NCBI RefSeq assembly: GCF_030272615.1
Contig: NC_081413.1
Location: 606,832,209 to 606,896,208, forward strand
From: Cryptomeria japonica
Lineage: Eukaryota; Streptophyta; Pinopsida; Cupressales; Cupressaceae
Direction of reading: 5' to 3'
DNA length: 64,000 nt
The notes under the pieces are model-generated. The model ran no database searches and was not told the origin of the DNA. It saw nothing but the letters and a program-made list of their open reading frames with translations. Positions 36,625 to 47,967 of the stretch are shown piece by piece; within the stretch, counting starts at the first letter, position 1; each line of letters begins with the position of its first letter. The translations under genes were made by a program, and so were the position numbers.

Positions 36625-38265
36625 ATGACGCAGGAAGTGCATTACAAAGTTTCGATCTTTGATGGTACAAACTTTCTATACTGGAAGGAGAGAATAGAAT
36701 CGCATTTGTAGACATTGCAGAATGGAATTTGGGAAATCATTCAGATCGGACATACACCCCTGCTAGGTGGTGCTCAGACTCCAGATGAGATAAAGTTGGA
36801 GACTAATGCGAAGGCTAGAGCTATAATCTCCAGTTGTATAAGTGATTCAGTGTTTGGAAGGGCAAAAGGATTTAAAGAAGCTAAAGTTGTGTGAAACAAG
36901 CTGTGTTTGGCATATGAAGGAGATTTGAAGACAAAGCAGGCTAGATTGATGAATCTGGAACAAAAGTATGAGTATCTGAGAATGCTTGAAGATGAAGGTG
37001 TTGAGAACTATATTTATAGAGTGATTGATCTTGTTGATGGAATTAGTGTTGCCGAAGGACATTTGGATGAATGTGATGTTGTTCATAAGATCTTGTTGAC
37101 TTTGCCTAAATCCTACAAACCTACAAGATGTTTTATACAGGAGAGCAATGATTTGAGTAAGTATATCATTGATCAACTTATTAGTACTTTAGCAGCTTTT
37201 GAAATTTCAGAAATGGAGGAAGAGAAAAGAGAAAAGAATGAAGCAACAACATTTAATGTTTCCAAACATGATGATCCAATATGTAGTGAGATATAGATGA
37301 AACTAAAAGAAAACTTTGTGAAAAGATTGTAGCGAGACACTGGAAAGTACAAAGATAAGTTGCCTCTGAAATGTTTTTCTTGTGGTGGAATTGCACATTA
37401 TGCTTCTAATTGCACTTACAAAGAAGACTATAAGAGATTGGATGATGATGAGAAGAAAAATAAGTTTAGAAGATGCAACCTTAATAGAAAAAACAAGAAG
37501 GGCTTATGTTCTATTGAGGAACATACATCAGAAGATGAATTTGATGATGACTCGAATGAAGAATCCTTGTTTCTAGCAATTGAAGAAAAGGAGAATGCCT
37601 TGGAGAAACTGGAACCAAAGAAAACAGTCAAGACTACATTGCATGCTATGATAGAACCGAATACATGGATTATAGACTTTGGATATTCAAATCATATGAT
37701 CGGTGATAAAGACAAGTTTATTAATCTCAAGAAGTATGATGGAGGTCTAGTGAAATTTGCCGAAGAAGATGGTGCAGCTATTTGAGGTATTGGAAGTGTT
37801 TCTATTCATGGTAAGCATAAAACCGATGATGTTTATTATGTTGAAGAATTAAGACATAATTTGTTAAGTGTTAGTTAGATGTGTAAAAAAGACTATTAAG
37901 TTTTGTTTAGTAGCACTGGATGTGTGATCAGTAAAGAGAAAACTGGTAAAAAAGTTGTTGAAGGAGTTAGAACAGGTGGAAATGTGTATTACATCAGGGA
38001 TAGAAAGGAAAGTAAATGTTTTCTAGCACAAAAGGTTGAGATTGTTCCAACAATTACAGAGAAGACAAGTAATCCAGAAGAGAGCAAAGAGAAGGAAACA
38101 AATGATGAAGAAGAAGAAGAGGAAGACTCAACAAAAGTTCCTACTAAGTATGTTCAAAAGCATCATTCAAAAAATCAAATAATTGGAGACAAGACAAAAC
38201 GTGTTCGACAAGAAGGAAGATTGCAGAAGCTTAGGAACAAGCAAATTACTATTTTCTATCAATGA
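36625..38265 (+). pseudogene. Copia gag and protease relic, ending at the integrase deletion
   Basis: The ATG at 36625 opens MTQEVHYKVSIFDGTNFLYW, a copia gag N-terminus. Stops occur near 36709, 36892, 37295, 37332, 37783 and 37876-37898, all in one frame. The nucleocapsid zinc knuckle CFSCGGIAHYASNC (C-x2-C-x4-H-x4-C) is at about 37372. The protease site reads WIIDFGYSNHM where copia has DSG, so the catalytic motif is altered. A pre-integrase-like stretch with RHNLLSVS follows. From CFLAQK (about 38020) the sequence moves directly to an acidic linker and KHHSKNQIIGDK, which in copia lies between integrase and reverse transcriptase. The whole integrase core is therefore missing. Confidence 0.8.
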
Positions 38266-39787
38266 TTGAGCTAAAGACTTGTGAGGAAGCAATTAAAGAT
38301 GAAAAGTGGGTAAAAGCAATGGAAAAAAAACTAAATCAAATCCAGAAGAACAAGACTTGGGAGCTAGTACCTAGACCGGTGGACAAGAATGTAATAGGAA
38401 CTAAATGGATATTTAGGAAAAAGCTGAATGAGCAAGGAAGAAAGCAAGACTGGTATGTAAAGGATATTCTCAGGTGGAAGGCATAGACTTTGAAGAAACT
38501 TTTGCTCTAGTAGCAAGGATGGAAGCTATTCGTATGTTTCTTGCATTTTCTACTTACAAGAACTTTAAAATTCATCAGATGGATGCCAAATCAACATTTT
38601 TGAATGGAGATCTAGAAGAAGAAGTTTACATTGAGCAACCGAATGGATTCAAATTGACAGAAGAACCGGATAGGGTGTGTAGATTGAAGAAAGCATTGTA
38701 TGGACTCAAATAGGCACCTAGAGCTTGGTATGCAAGATTGGATAAGTATTTGTTTCAACAAAATTTCAAGAAAGGTACAATAGAAAGTAGTCTTTATTTC
38801 AAAATTGATGGAGATAAATTTTTAAATGTTGTAGTTTATGTTGATGATATCATATTTGGAGGAAATGATAGTTTATGTAAAGAGTTTGCTAAAGAGATGC
38901 AGAAAGAATTTGAGATGTCAATGATTGGTGAGTTGTCTTTCTTTCTTGGGTTGCAAGTTATTCGATTTGAAAATAGATTTTTTATCTCAAAGCAAGTAAG
39001 TGAAGGAAATGTTGAAGAAATTTGGTTTTGATGATTGCAACCGGTTACAACTCCTTTAACTATTGGATACAAATTGAGCAAAGATGACGAGTCTCCGGAA
39101 GTTGAACAAAAAAAGTACAAGTCAATGATTGGTGGATTGTTGTATTTGACTGCGTCCAGACCATATATCATGCAGGATGTGTGTTTGGTGGCTAGATTTC
39201 ACGAAAATCCAAAGGTGACACATGAGCAAGTTGTGAAAAGAATTTTCAAATATTTGAAAGGTATTGTGGATTATGGACTTCGGTACAAAAAAGGTAAAGA
39301 CTTCATGTTGAAAGCTTAGATTGATGCAAATTGGGCTAGAAGTGTTGATGACCGAAAGAGTACTAGTGGTGGTGCATGCTTTTGAGGGGACAAATAGGTC
39401 TCCTGGTTCAGTAAGAAACAAGGTTCAATTTCCTTATCTATTGCTGAAACAAAGTATATTGCAATGGCATCTTGTTGTACTCAGGTAATGTGGATGAGGA
39501 AGACTCTTAAGGATATCAAGGTAACATATGATGAAGCAATTCCTATTATGTGTAACAATACAAGTGCAATAAACATTTCAAAGAATCCAATTATGCATTC
39601 AAGAACAAAACATATTTCAATTAGATATCACTACTTATGGGAGAAAGTTGTTGAGAAGGAAGTTCGGTCAGAGTAAATTTCAACAGAAGAGAAAGTTGCA
39701 GATATTTTCACCAAGGCATTGGCAAAGGATACATTTGAGTTTCTTCAGGAGAAGCTTGAGGTTATTGTTCCTCCTCCTTCTAGCTAG
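38262..39787 (+). pseudogene. Copia reverse transcriptase and RNase H, broken
   Basis: It reads EAIKDEKWVKAMEKKLNQIQ and [17 protein letters not shown], then a frameshift near 38450-38475, then [20 protein letters not shown] and [24 protein letters not shown] follows GLK (38711-38713). The catalytic YVDD block YVDDIIFGGND is intact at about 38839. A frame break occurs near 39000-39030, then the connection region SMIGGLLYLTASRP. RNase H is interrupted by stops near 39317 and 39383-39397, and ends with KVADIFTKALAKDTFEFLQE and a stop at 39785. The catalytic residues survive but the frame does not. Confidence 0.85.
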
Positions 39788-40048
39788 GTGCATTATGGAG
39801 ATGCATCTTTCCAGGGGGCACTTTCATGCCTATTTCTTTTCCTACATTGATGTTGTGGTTGCTCTTAGGGGGAGTAGTGGTGTGCATAGTGTTGTTGAGG
39901 CCTTTGTCCTTGATGGCAAAGAGGGAGAGATAGAGAAGTTTCTTGGTTTCGGGGAGAGATAGAGACAAAGCAGTATTGTTTTGCAGATTTGCAATATTGG
40001 TTGCAGGTTGAGTTCAGTCGAGTGTTTTCAAGTGTTGTCATCAATGAC

Positions 40049-40060
40049 AAAGGGGGAGAT
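40049..40060 (+). other. Copia polypurine tract
   Basis: AAAGGGGGAGAT lies directly before the 3' LTR and primes plus-strand DNA synthesis in intact elements. Confidence 0.85.
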
Positions 40061-41246
40061 TGTTGAAAGTATGTGTTGTTGTGGTTGTCATTGATGTCAA
40101 ACTTATTGTTCTGGATTGGTGTTGGTCCAGAATGTCTGTGGTGTAGAGATATCTTGTTGTGTTGGTGATGTAGTTGTTTTATTGATTGTTCAGAAAGTGT
40201 TCGGGTCCGTAAAGTGTAGCTAATATTGTTTGTTATTGTTATCTTCTTTTGCTATAGTTTTGGTATCATGGATATGATAGTTATATGGTTTGGAAATATT
40301 GTTGTATTCTCTGAGTGTTGTGGCATTGTTTGATAGCTGGTTGTGATATTCTATGTTAGACCTATCCTTAGGTCCGGATATGATTTGTTGAAGATTGTTT
40401 GATGTGTTATGGGGTCTCACCGTAACATGTGGAGATCTGGATTAGAGTTATTTATATTGGAGGCTATGTTTTGACCGTTAATTGCTAATATGGATGCATA
40501 TCGCGTTGATATGTTGTTTGTTATGTTCCGGTGATTGCGGATCGATGAATTGATCTTTGGAAAATGTGTTTTGGTCCCCTCTTTATCCTGGAGTGGATCA
40601 ACGTATGTTTTTGGTTCAGAAGGTTTATTTTGGTTCAAGCTGACTTGATTCAAGCTTTGATGATATATCTTGTATATATGGATGAATGTGATTGAGTTGA
40701 GTATGTGATGAGGGGTGGAGTGTAGATGTGTGATGTGAAGATAGTTAGTGAGGTTCAATGAAAAGTAGAGAAGAAGAGTTGTGTTCGAACAATATGCAAG
40801 TTGTGCTGAGATTGTGACAGAGATAGAAGATAGAGTGCTAGCAATTGAGGTTTGAGTTGTGTGTGTTGATGTTGGTCGCTTGATGCAGAGTTCAAGGACA
40901 ACTTCATGGTCAGGAGATCCTTCTTTTCATATCATTTTTGTATCTTGCCTTGTTGTAGTTAGCTTTAGGTTTGCAAGTCCTCTTTCGTATCTTGCACCAA
41001 GAGTAGTTAGCCTTGGTTTGCAAGTTTGGAGCAGTGAGCTCTTTTCATTGTAATCTGATATACATAGTGGATATATTTTTGTGGGCAAGTGCTCACCGTG
41101 GTTTTTCCTTGTTTGGGTTTTCCACGTAGAAAATCTTCTTGTTCAAGTATTTGATGTGTGTGGTTGTTTAATTGTTTATGTGTTGCATTGATATATGTTT
41201 TGGACTAATTCACCCCTCCCCTCTCAATCTTGCCTTGGATTCAACA
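40061..41246 (+). repeat. Copia 3' LTR
   Basis: It aligns along its length with 35389-36566, with scattered substitutions. It starts TGTTGAAAGTATG and ends GGATTCAACA. Confidence 0.9.
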
Positions 41247-43619
41247 ACTTTGTGGTAAGCTGACCAAAATTTGGTTGCCAAAGGAACCAATTCTTGCTTA
41301 TATGAAAGAGCCAAAGGAAGCAAACAATCTAACCAAAAAATCTAGATCAAAGTCTCATCCTTTGGCTAGGAAAGGATCTCACATGCCCATCTACAAGGCC
41401 ATCCTCAAGTATTTCTTACAACACCATCTTTAGGAGACAATGATAGTCCCTCCTCACAAGAGAACCAAGGATGCACATCAATTAGAAAGAGCATTTTAGA
41501 ATGAGGCAAAAGGCAATGGCGATGAGCTATGTTTACTTGAGTATTCTACTTGAGTGATTTATAGAGTAAACGGAAATAACATAGTGACATAAGAGGACAA
41601 TATCAATTACTTGCAATCATATTCTGGAAAGATATGTCTTTATTCTCACTTATCAGATATGATACAAGAACATCATATGTGCAGTCCCCGACTACAAGTA
41701 CATCAAGAAATATATAGCCAGGTTGAAGTTGGTTGAGAACACCAACTGTCGGCAACTACCAAGTAACCACCAATTGTCAATGACTAAACTTAATTACATT
41801 TTAACTTATTTTCTTATTTTGTGAACTACAAGCTATAGTGCATTGTATATACCAATGGGCTTCCTTTCAACCTTGTAAGGTCACCATATTGACAAGCAAT
41901 GCTCAAGGGTATAAATGAGACAACTACAAGATATACATGTCTTGGCTATGTTGTGAAAGCAAGCCCCTAATCAATGTCATTGCAGTGTACCCTAATGGGT
42001 CAATGTTTTTTAGGGTGGTTGACCATAAAAAGCAAGTGAAAGATGAAAACTCCATTGCCAACATCCTCCTAAAGTCCATTGATGTGCTATGACCTTAAAA
42101 CAATATTCAAGTGACAACAAAATATGCTTGAAATTACAAGCTACATGGAAATTGAATGAGGTGAGATATAGCCACATATATTTTGGACATCATGTGTCAT
42201 TCACTTAGTCAACATGATGATGCAAAAGCTTAGCAAATCAATCATGTGAATAGAACAACTCTACAATGAAGCTAATGAAATTTAGATGTTTGTGATTCTC
42301 AAAATTGGAGTTGTTTAAGGTAACTTTATGAAATTTCAATATATGTTGTTTTTATTTACTTCAATTTTCATATTTTAATCTGCAGTTTTTATTTTGCCTT
42401 TACATTATCTACTTTGTTTTTTTAAAATTCAAAGTTTAAAAATGAAATAGATAATGTTTTAAGTTTTAACTTTGAATTTCTCTAATTTATTTTAATTTTT
42501 AAACACATAATAGGTTGTTGAGACTCAATTCACCTTATGCACAATCATCTTGGGATGACTTGTAAAGGCACAAGAGGCTACAAGCACCATGATAGTCAAC
42601 AACCTTTGGGCTGTATGGAGGCAATCTAATACAAAGAGGACCCAAAAGTTCAACCCATTGATCTTGGACATGACTTGCAACTCATGTAGAAAGAGTGTTG
42701 AGTTTCACTAAGCCTATTGTGGACATGATTATGTTCACTAATACAGATCAGCCAAGTTGGGCTTGATATATGACAACATTGACTCTCTGGAAAAAACGTT
42801 AGGTGCGTAATAGCAACTAAGGAGCAATCCCCATTGAAACATTTTCCAAGCAAGTGTAAAAAATTATAATTGAATAATGGAACAAGGCAACCATACCACT
42901 ACATTTCCTAGCATTTAATTTGAACCCCAAGTGTTAAATTAGAGATTTTATTTTCTTGAGAGTTAACCACTATACAAAGACATTTAAGTTAATGAAAGGG
43001 TACAAGGCAACATTCACCAAACTCATTCCCTAATCTAGATATGAAAGACAACCTTGGGAATAGTATTAAAACTCTTCACAACAAGTACAAGAACACTCGT
43101 GGGTGGTACCTCCATGGCCAAGAATTTACATACCTAGAACCTCTTATCAAAGTACTATCACAAATATATATTTAATTTGTTAAATCTTCATCATTTTTGA
43201 CAACTATTTTTTTAATGTTGTATTAACTTCGTCTTAAATCTTAACAAGTTGCAAGTTCCATTCAGCTAAGCAAACTGAAGTACATATCCTTTATCTATGC
43301 AATTAAACACAACCAATTGGCAACAAAAAAGGGAGAGGAGTTAGTATGGGGCATTCCAACTTGTACCTCGTCTCATATAAGAAAGTTGAGTACACGGAGA
43401 GGAACGATGTATTGGCATGTAGGGCATAAGTGTCTCAAGTCGAATGATTTTGTTGCATAGTGTTTCATAGTATCAATCAAGGATGAGAGGCCCAAGGCTG
43501 CTACACAAGACTTGCATGATGCAGCTAGTGGGAGTGGTCTTGGCATTGCTTGTGTTTCTAATGAACCAATTGATGATGTTGATGCTTTCAATGAAGATAA
43601 ATATGACGATTTATTTTGA
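41247..43619 (+). pseudogene. Second, older hAT transposase relic
   Basis: It is homologous to the transposase at 30788-33239. It contains KRTKDAHQLERAF near 41452, then KPLINVIAVYPNGSMFFRVV at about 41955 (compare RPLINVIAVSPKGTMFLKAM). An intron in the same place starts gtaactt at about 42319, ends taatag near 42513, and is followed by VVETQF. A C-terminal dimerisation block near 43250-43400 contains SFIYAIKHNQLATKKGEEL. It ends VDAFNEDKYDDLF and a stop at about 43619. Stops are frequent. The copia element at 35389-41246 lies at its 5' side: across the copia, GCAGACCTT and TGTGGTAAG give one reading frame (KKADLCGKLTKIW), which suggests that the copia interrupted this sequence. An LTR fragment at 41551-41830 interrupts it again. 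Confidence 0.75.
41551..41830 (+). mobile_element. Diverged gypsy-type LTR fragment inside the hAT relic
   Basis: This stretch follows the order of short blocks in the gypsy LTR at 45618-45890: a start like TGATTTATAGAGTAAACGGA, a middle 'agatatgatacaagaacatc', and a later 'accaactgtcggcaactacc' followed by 'aaccaccaattg'. Similarity is weak, and the boundaries are approximate with no confirmed target duplication. Confidence 0.45.
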
Positions 43620-44136
43620 TTTTCCATGTGCAATTGCACTAATATAAATTATTTTGATTTATCTTTAGCATTTGACAAGTGACCTTGAATGGTTAATTCA
43701 TGATGTTTTGTATTTAACTTCGTAAATTTTTGCAAATTATAGTCATATATATATATAGTGCAATTGCACTAATATAAATGATTTTGATTTATCTTTAACA
43801 TTTGATTAGTGACCTTGAATAGCCAATTGCTAATGATGTTTTGTATTTAACTTTGTACATTCCGTACCAAAACCAAGAAAAAAATTTAGTGGATTGCCAA
43901 ACTAACAACATAGAGATAAATTTAACTCTTCTTCAATTTTAATATTAGAAAAGTACCATGTATGAAAACAATATCTAAGTGGACTCTCAAAATACAACTC
44001 CAGCAATACTGCAAAGCACATTCTCATGGCCTATGATGGTATGTTGTAGTGCCACAACACCTTGTGAGGTTTGCAGTACTTCCAAGATCATCAATCTCAA
44101 TCAGAGAAACAGGAATCGCCTAAAATCACCGGGTTT
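43620..44136. other. 3' flank of the hAT relic; no gene
   Basis: It includes a short direct repeat: 'gcaattgcactaatataaat' with following text occurs at about 43630 and 43761. No coding region is supported. Confidence 0.5.
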
Positions 44137-44951
44137 GGGAGTCAGGACTCGCCAAACTCGGCCGGCGTAAGGCAACTTAAAGACCAAAAAAAACATGTTT
44201 TAAAATGTTTTTTAACTTTTTTTGTTTGTTTATATTTTGCTTTGACCTTAAAAGTGAACTTCATTTCATTCATTTGGCAAAATAGGAGGAGAAAAGTGAG
44301 TTGTGAGGAGAAACAATAGAATAATAACATCCGACGCCTTTATCAAATAATAAAAGTCTTTTGGCCTTGCGGGGCGCTGCCCCTCGACCCTGCCCTGTAT
44401 CGCAACAGGGAGCGCACTAGGGGCGCTGCCCCTTGACCCCAACTTGGGGGCACTGCCCCCAAACCCCCGTCATAAAATTAGGGGGGGAAACTGCGCCGAT
44501 AAAAGTAGGGAAATTTTAACCTCCAAGTCTGATTAGGCTCCATATAACAACATATACTTTCATTTGGTGCATCAAGAGTTGGAAAGGAAGAGTTTGCATC
44601 TCATTTGATCATATGATGACATGGATTTTTTATTCCATGAGTTTTGTAATATTGTATACATTTGACAATATTTATATATCTATGTTTGTTATTTCCTTCA
44701 GCTACAATTTGCGTTTATGCTTATGTGATTGATGTATACTTGTGTATGTAATCAAATTAGCTTCTATATGGTGATGTTATTGTGTCTTTAAGGTGTATTT
44801 ATTATTTAATAAAGGGTGCATGAAACAAGTTTTAAATCCTGAAAAATCTCTAAATTTCTTGAGTTTTTCACTTTGCCAAGTCCAGCCGAGTTTCAACTCC
44901 GAGTCCCGAGACAAGTAGGCCTCGCCGAGTCGGGTCCGAGTCCCGACTCCC
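44137..44951. mobile_element. Candidate non-autonomous DNA transposon with inverted ends
   Basis: The left end reads GGGAGTCAGGACTCG and the right end, read on the other strand, GGGAGTCGGGACTCG, followed on both sides by an ACTCGGC-like block. The interior has no transposase, an AT-rich left part, and a GC-rich palindromic patch at 44367-44480. A hAT-derived deletion element is plausible. I found no 8-bp duplication outside these ends, so the true borders may differ. Confidence 0.5.
44367..44480. repeat. GC-rich self-complementary repeat (ggggcgctgcccc type)
   Basis: It contains ggggcgctgcccctcgaccc, then ggggcgctgccccttgaccc and gggggcactgcccccaaac. Each is a near-palindrome. The same motif family recurs at 46676-46721 and 52630-52760. 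Confidence 0.65.
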
Positions 44952-45617
44952 ATTATTTGATCTATCCCCACTATATACCACAAAATTTATAGTGGCCCAA
45001 AAAAATCTAAAGAAATTAGACATGTTAGATTCCATGCACTTACTAAACCTTATGTAATGTTCTCTCATCTGAATTCTCAAGATTCAAGACACCTACAAAT
45101 CAAATCTCTAAGGTCCATTCAAAAATTGCAATAACAGAAAGTGTCAACAGTGTTTCTGCCTTCATCTGTAGAAGGCCAATTCAACAACTACATTTTATCA
45201 CAACTCAGATTAACCTTGGAAGATGAAGAGTAATGCATAGAAGGGTAAACGTTTCATCTTCCATAACAATTCTCGAGTCTTCGCAGCTTCATGAATGTTG
45301 TGTACAAATATCCAGATAGACAACTATCATCAGATATTAGAGAATAGACAGAGTTAGCAAAATATAAGCCATCATTCATCTCCCTTGAGAGTATGCCAAT
45401 GCATATAATACACAAATTAATTAAGTTTTCTAGTCTAGTTTATTATTGACTTGCTAATCGTTTCTATGTAAATTTTTAATATTGGTTGTACATGTAATAC
45501 ATGCAGACTCTAACAATTTAGTGTGTTGTCCCCTAAATATCCAGTAGGACCCAAATCCAAAGAAGTGGCAAATGAAACAGGAAACATGCAAGCCCTTGTC
45601 ATGAATGGGATGAAAAA
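44952..45617. other. No recognisable gene
   Basis: Flank of the gypsy insertion, with no coding or repeat structure that I can support. Confidence 0.5.
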
Positions 45618-45890
45618 TGTTTGCCCTCTCGGGTGAATAACTTAAAGCACACAGATAAAACACGTAATGTAGAATAATAATGCCATAGATATCAGATGCA
45701 ATATAAGAGATGTTATTCCATTCATAATCCGTCCCCCCTCACAAGTTACATTCGGAAGTATATAAAGATACCGAGGGGGTGCGAGCGCCAACCGTCACAC
45801 CGCAATTGCCACCCCTCGGTTGCCAACTAACCAAAACAATTACAACTTAATTAACTAGTTTTATTTCCGTGTACAATATTGCCGCCAACA
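45618..45890 (-). repeat. Gypsy 3' LTR
   Basis: In plus sense it starts TGTTTGCCCTCTCGGG and ends GCCGCCAACA. It matches 50754-51026 except for four substitutions. It contains TATA-like gtatataaag. Confidence 0.95.
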
Positions 45891-45910
45891 TCATCCCCCC
45901 CAAAAGAAAA
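45891..45910 (-). other. Gypsy polypurine tract
   Basis: Read on the minus strand, CTTTTGGGGGGATGA lies directly before the 3' LTR. The same arrangement is seen in the related element at 62703-62720. Confidence 0.75.
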
Positions 45911-45929
45911 GAAGTCGTCTCCGGACGAC

Positions 45930-46400
45930 TTAAGACAAAATAAAGATGACATTAAACAGAACTGCTGACGCCAGTCGAGCCCGGAACTTATACACTTGCT
46001 GCGTCCTCGCCTGAAAACCCTTTTCTGCTACCATCCGATGCTCAAGTGCGGATTTCACCATTATTGCTTCCTTTGACATCACAATCCTCCTGTGCCTAAA
46101 CCAAACTTGTCTGCAAAACATGCTTTTCAGTCTCAGCCTCCACCAACTGCTACTCAAATGCCACTGTCTCCCTAGCCAATTTGTCCTCAATAGCCACTGG
46201 CGTTGCCCTCTCGGCATCCAACTCCTGGGTACGCTGAGCTAAGTCTCACGCTAGTACTGCCTCCAACCTGGTGGTTAGCTCCTCCCGAGCCCTCTGTGCA
46301 TCCACCAAGGCAACCTCATGTCCAGCCGAGACATACTCCGAGCTACTCAAAGCGTACCATTCATGCCTGGAGGTGGCCACAACCCGCTGGCACAAAGGCT
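45930..46400 (-). pseudogene. Decayed copy of the gypsy accessory coiled-coil ORF
   Basis: On the minus strand, pieces in two frames read ALVDAQRAREELTTRLEAVL, ERATPVAIEDKLARETVAFE and, at the end, FQARTQQVYKFRARLAS. They align with the C-terminal half of the intact ORF at 62782-64000 (for example DVAARTQQVYELRARLAAQ). Stops and a frameshift interrupt it. It occupies the same position, just upstream of the polypurine tract and 3' LTR. Confidence 0.75.
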
Positions 46401-46675
46401 AGGAGACACCTCGAATCCTCCATCACACTCCCCAAAGGCTAAAAACTGAATTGAATAACTCCTTGGTGTCATACAACTTTGCATTCTTGCAATGCCTTCC
46501 CTCAAACTCTGTTTGTTCGCAACCTCCAAATCCGTCTCCCTCTACGGCTTATGACTTCCCCACCAATGCTTAGCTGCAGGCTTCTTTCTCACAGTACGGG
46601 ACAACCCAACACTTACCGTGCCTTCTCTGATGCCCTTCGCCAAACTCAAAAAGTGTATTGTAGCTCAAAAATAAA

Positions 46676-46721
46676 CTGGGGGTTTGGGGGCAGTGCCCCC
46701 AGCAGGGTCGAGGGGTAGCGC
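46676..46721. repeat. GC-rich self-complementary repeat
   Basis: ctgggggtttgggggcagtg followed by cccccagcagggtcgagggg. It shares the motif with 44367-44480 in opposite orientation, and with 52630-52760. Confidence 0.6.
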
Positions 46722-47352
46722 ATCATTTCTGTGATATTTTAAGATGTCAAAATCCTTCTTCTCCACTCTAATATTTTCAGCGTCCTGGCTCCAGATGTCA
46801 TTGAAAAAAAATCTTTTTCACTCTGATCGTCGTCGTCGTCGTTTTTTTTTTTTGTTTTTTTTAAATTTTTTTTGTCCACTGTAATGTCCCCGATGGCACC
46901 CCGGCCATACAACCCCCTGTACTGTCAACAACAACACTGACACCTCCAATCGTACGGCCACCTTCCCGTGCGGTCAACACCCCTCCACGGTTTGGTTGTG
47001 TTTGTTTGTGCGGTGCTGTGCTCGTCTCTCCTTTTTTTTTTCTCTTCGTCCGTTTTTTGTTTAGCGTGGTGCGGGGTTTCCTTCTCCTTCTTTTTCCTTG
47101 CGTGGGTTGCGTGGTGTGGGGGTTTGTTTTAAGTGCGACGTGCGGGTGTCCACCGCACGGTGGTCCCACTGTCAGTGGTTCTACCGCCGGTGTGGTCACT
47201 GTACAATGGCCCCACGACTTCTTTTTTTGGCAAGCCATACGGTCACCTGGCGTACGAGTTTTTTTTTTTTTTTTTTAATTGTCCAGATTCGGCTCGGTTT
47301 TCATGCCTCCGGGATCGCCTTTTCTCGGTTTGCCTCGCTCGAGGGTCTCCTG
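46722..47352. other. Gypsy 3' internal spacer; no gene
   Basis: GC-rich and poly-T-rich sequence between the integrase tail and the accessory-ORF relic. Long frames on the plus strand (for example 47098-47826) are antisense to the element and have no domain. Confidence 0.5.
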
Positions 47353-47967
47353 CTATGGTTCTATGCCTCTCAAGTCACCTGCCCGGCCTCTCGAGTCCCC
47401 TTCCATCCTCTCGGGTCCCCCTCCGGGCTCTCGGGTGCCCTTCCGGCCTCTTGGGTCCCCTGCACGCTTCGCGTGGTAGGGTTTCAATTTGGACCCGTTG
47501 GTGGCAAGTCTATTTTCAGTGGCCATCCCAAGACATGGAACCACAAATTCTACAGGGACCACGGTCTCCTTCCCGTACATAAGAAGAAGAAGAATAATAA
47601 AGATTTTGAAGGTTGTGGCCTTCCACACAGGGTTCCAATCGTTGCCGACACAATTGATCTTGGGATTATCTACGTCACCGAGGTTTGGGGCGTCTCCCTT
47701 CCAATATTCTTTGTATTCTGGCAGGTACACCCCCTCTGTTACTTGCGCTGGTTCCTCTACTTCGACCCTGTAGCTCTGGAACATTTCGTAATCCTCCATT
47801 TGCCAGTGGAAGAGCCCGTTCAATGACCCCGTCTCATCCTCGGAGCACTCTCCTAGTTTGAGAATCCCTTCGTCGTTGGGCTCCCTGCAGCCCCGTCCTT
47901 CGTTCCTCAGGTTGCCTTCTCCTTCACCCTCCAATTTCGAAGATGATGCCAGTTCCTCACTAACCAA
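47353..47967 (-). pseudogene. Gypsy pol remnant: protease-RT linker fused to integrase tail by deletion
   Basis: It is in frame with the protease after a TAG at about 47968. The first part is an acidic linker (WQMEDYEMFQSYRVEVEEPA, YWKGDAPNLGDVDNP), as found before reverse transcriptase. It then jumps, at about 47581-47610 around a gaagaagaagaa tract, to MYGKETVVPVEFVVPCLGMA and GSKLKPYHAKR, typical of the integrase C-terminus in this gypsy group. All RT, RNase H and integrase-core motifs are absent. The internal frame is otherwise open. Confidence 0.75.

Larger units (their letters stand above)
35389..41246 (+). mobile_element. Ty1/copia retrotransposon lacking integrase
   Basis: Two LTRs of about 1.18 kb, 35389-36566 and 40061-41246, both begin TGTTG(G/A)AAGTATGTGTTG and end TTCAACA. 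The primer-binding site is at 36569-36580 and the polypurine tract at 40049-40060. The flanking 5-mers are acctt (35384-35388) and acttt (41247-41251), a target duplication with one change. Gag, zinc knuckle, protease, reverse transcriptase and RNase H are recognisable in copia order, but the integrase is absent. The LTRs differ at many sites, so the insertion is old. Confidence 0.9.

Noticed and set aside
47098-47826. 242-codon plus-strand open frame
   Set aside because: It lies antisense to the gypsy pol remnant, in GC-rich sequence that leaves several frames open. No domain is seen.
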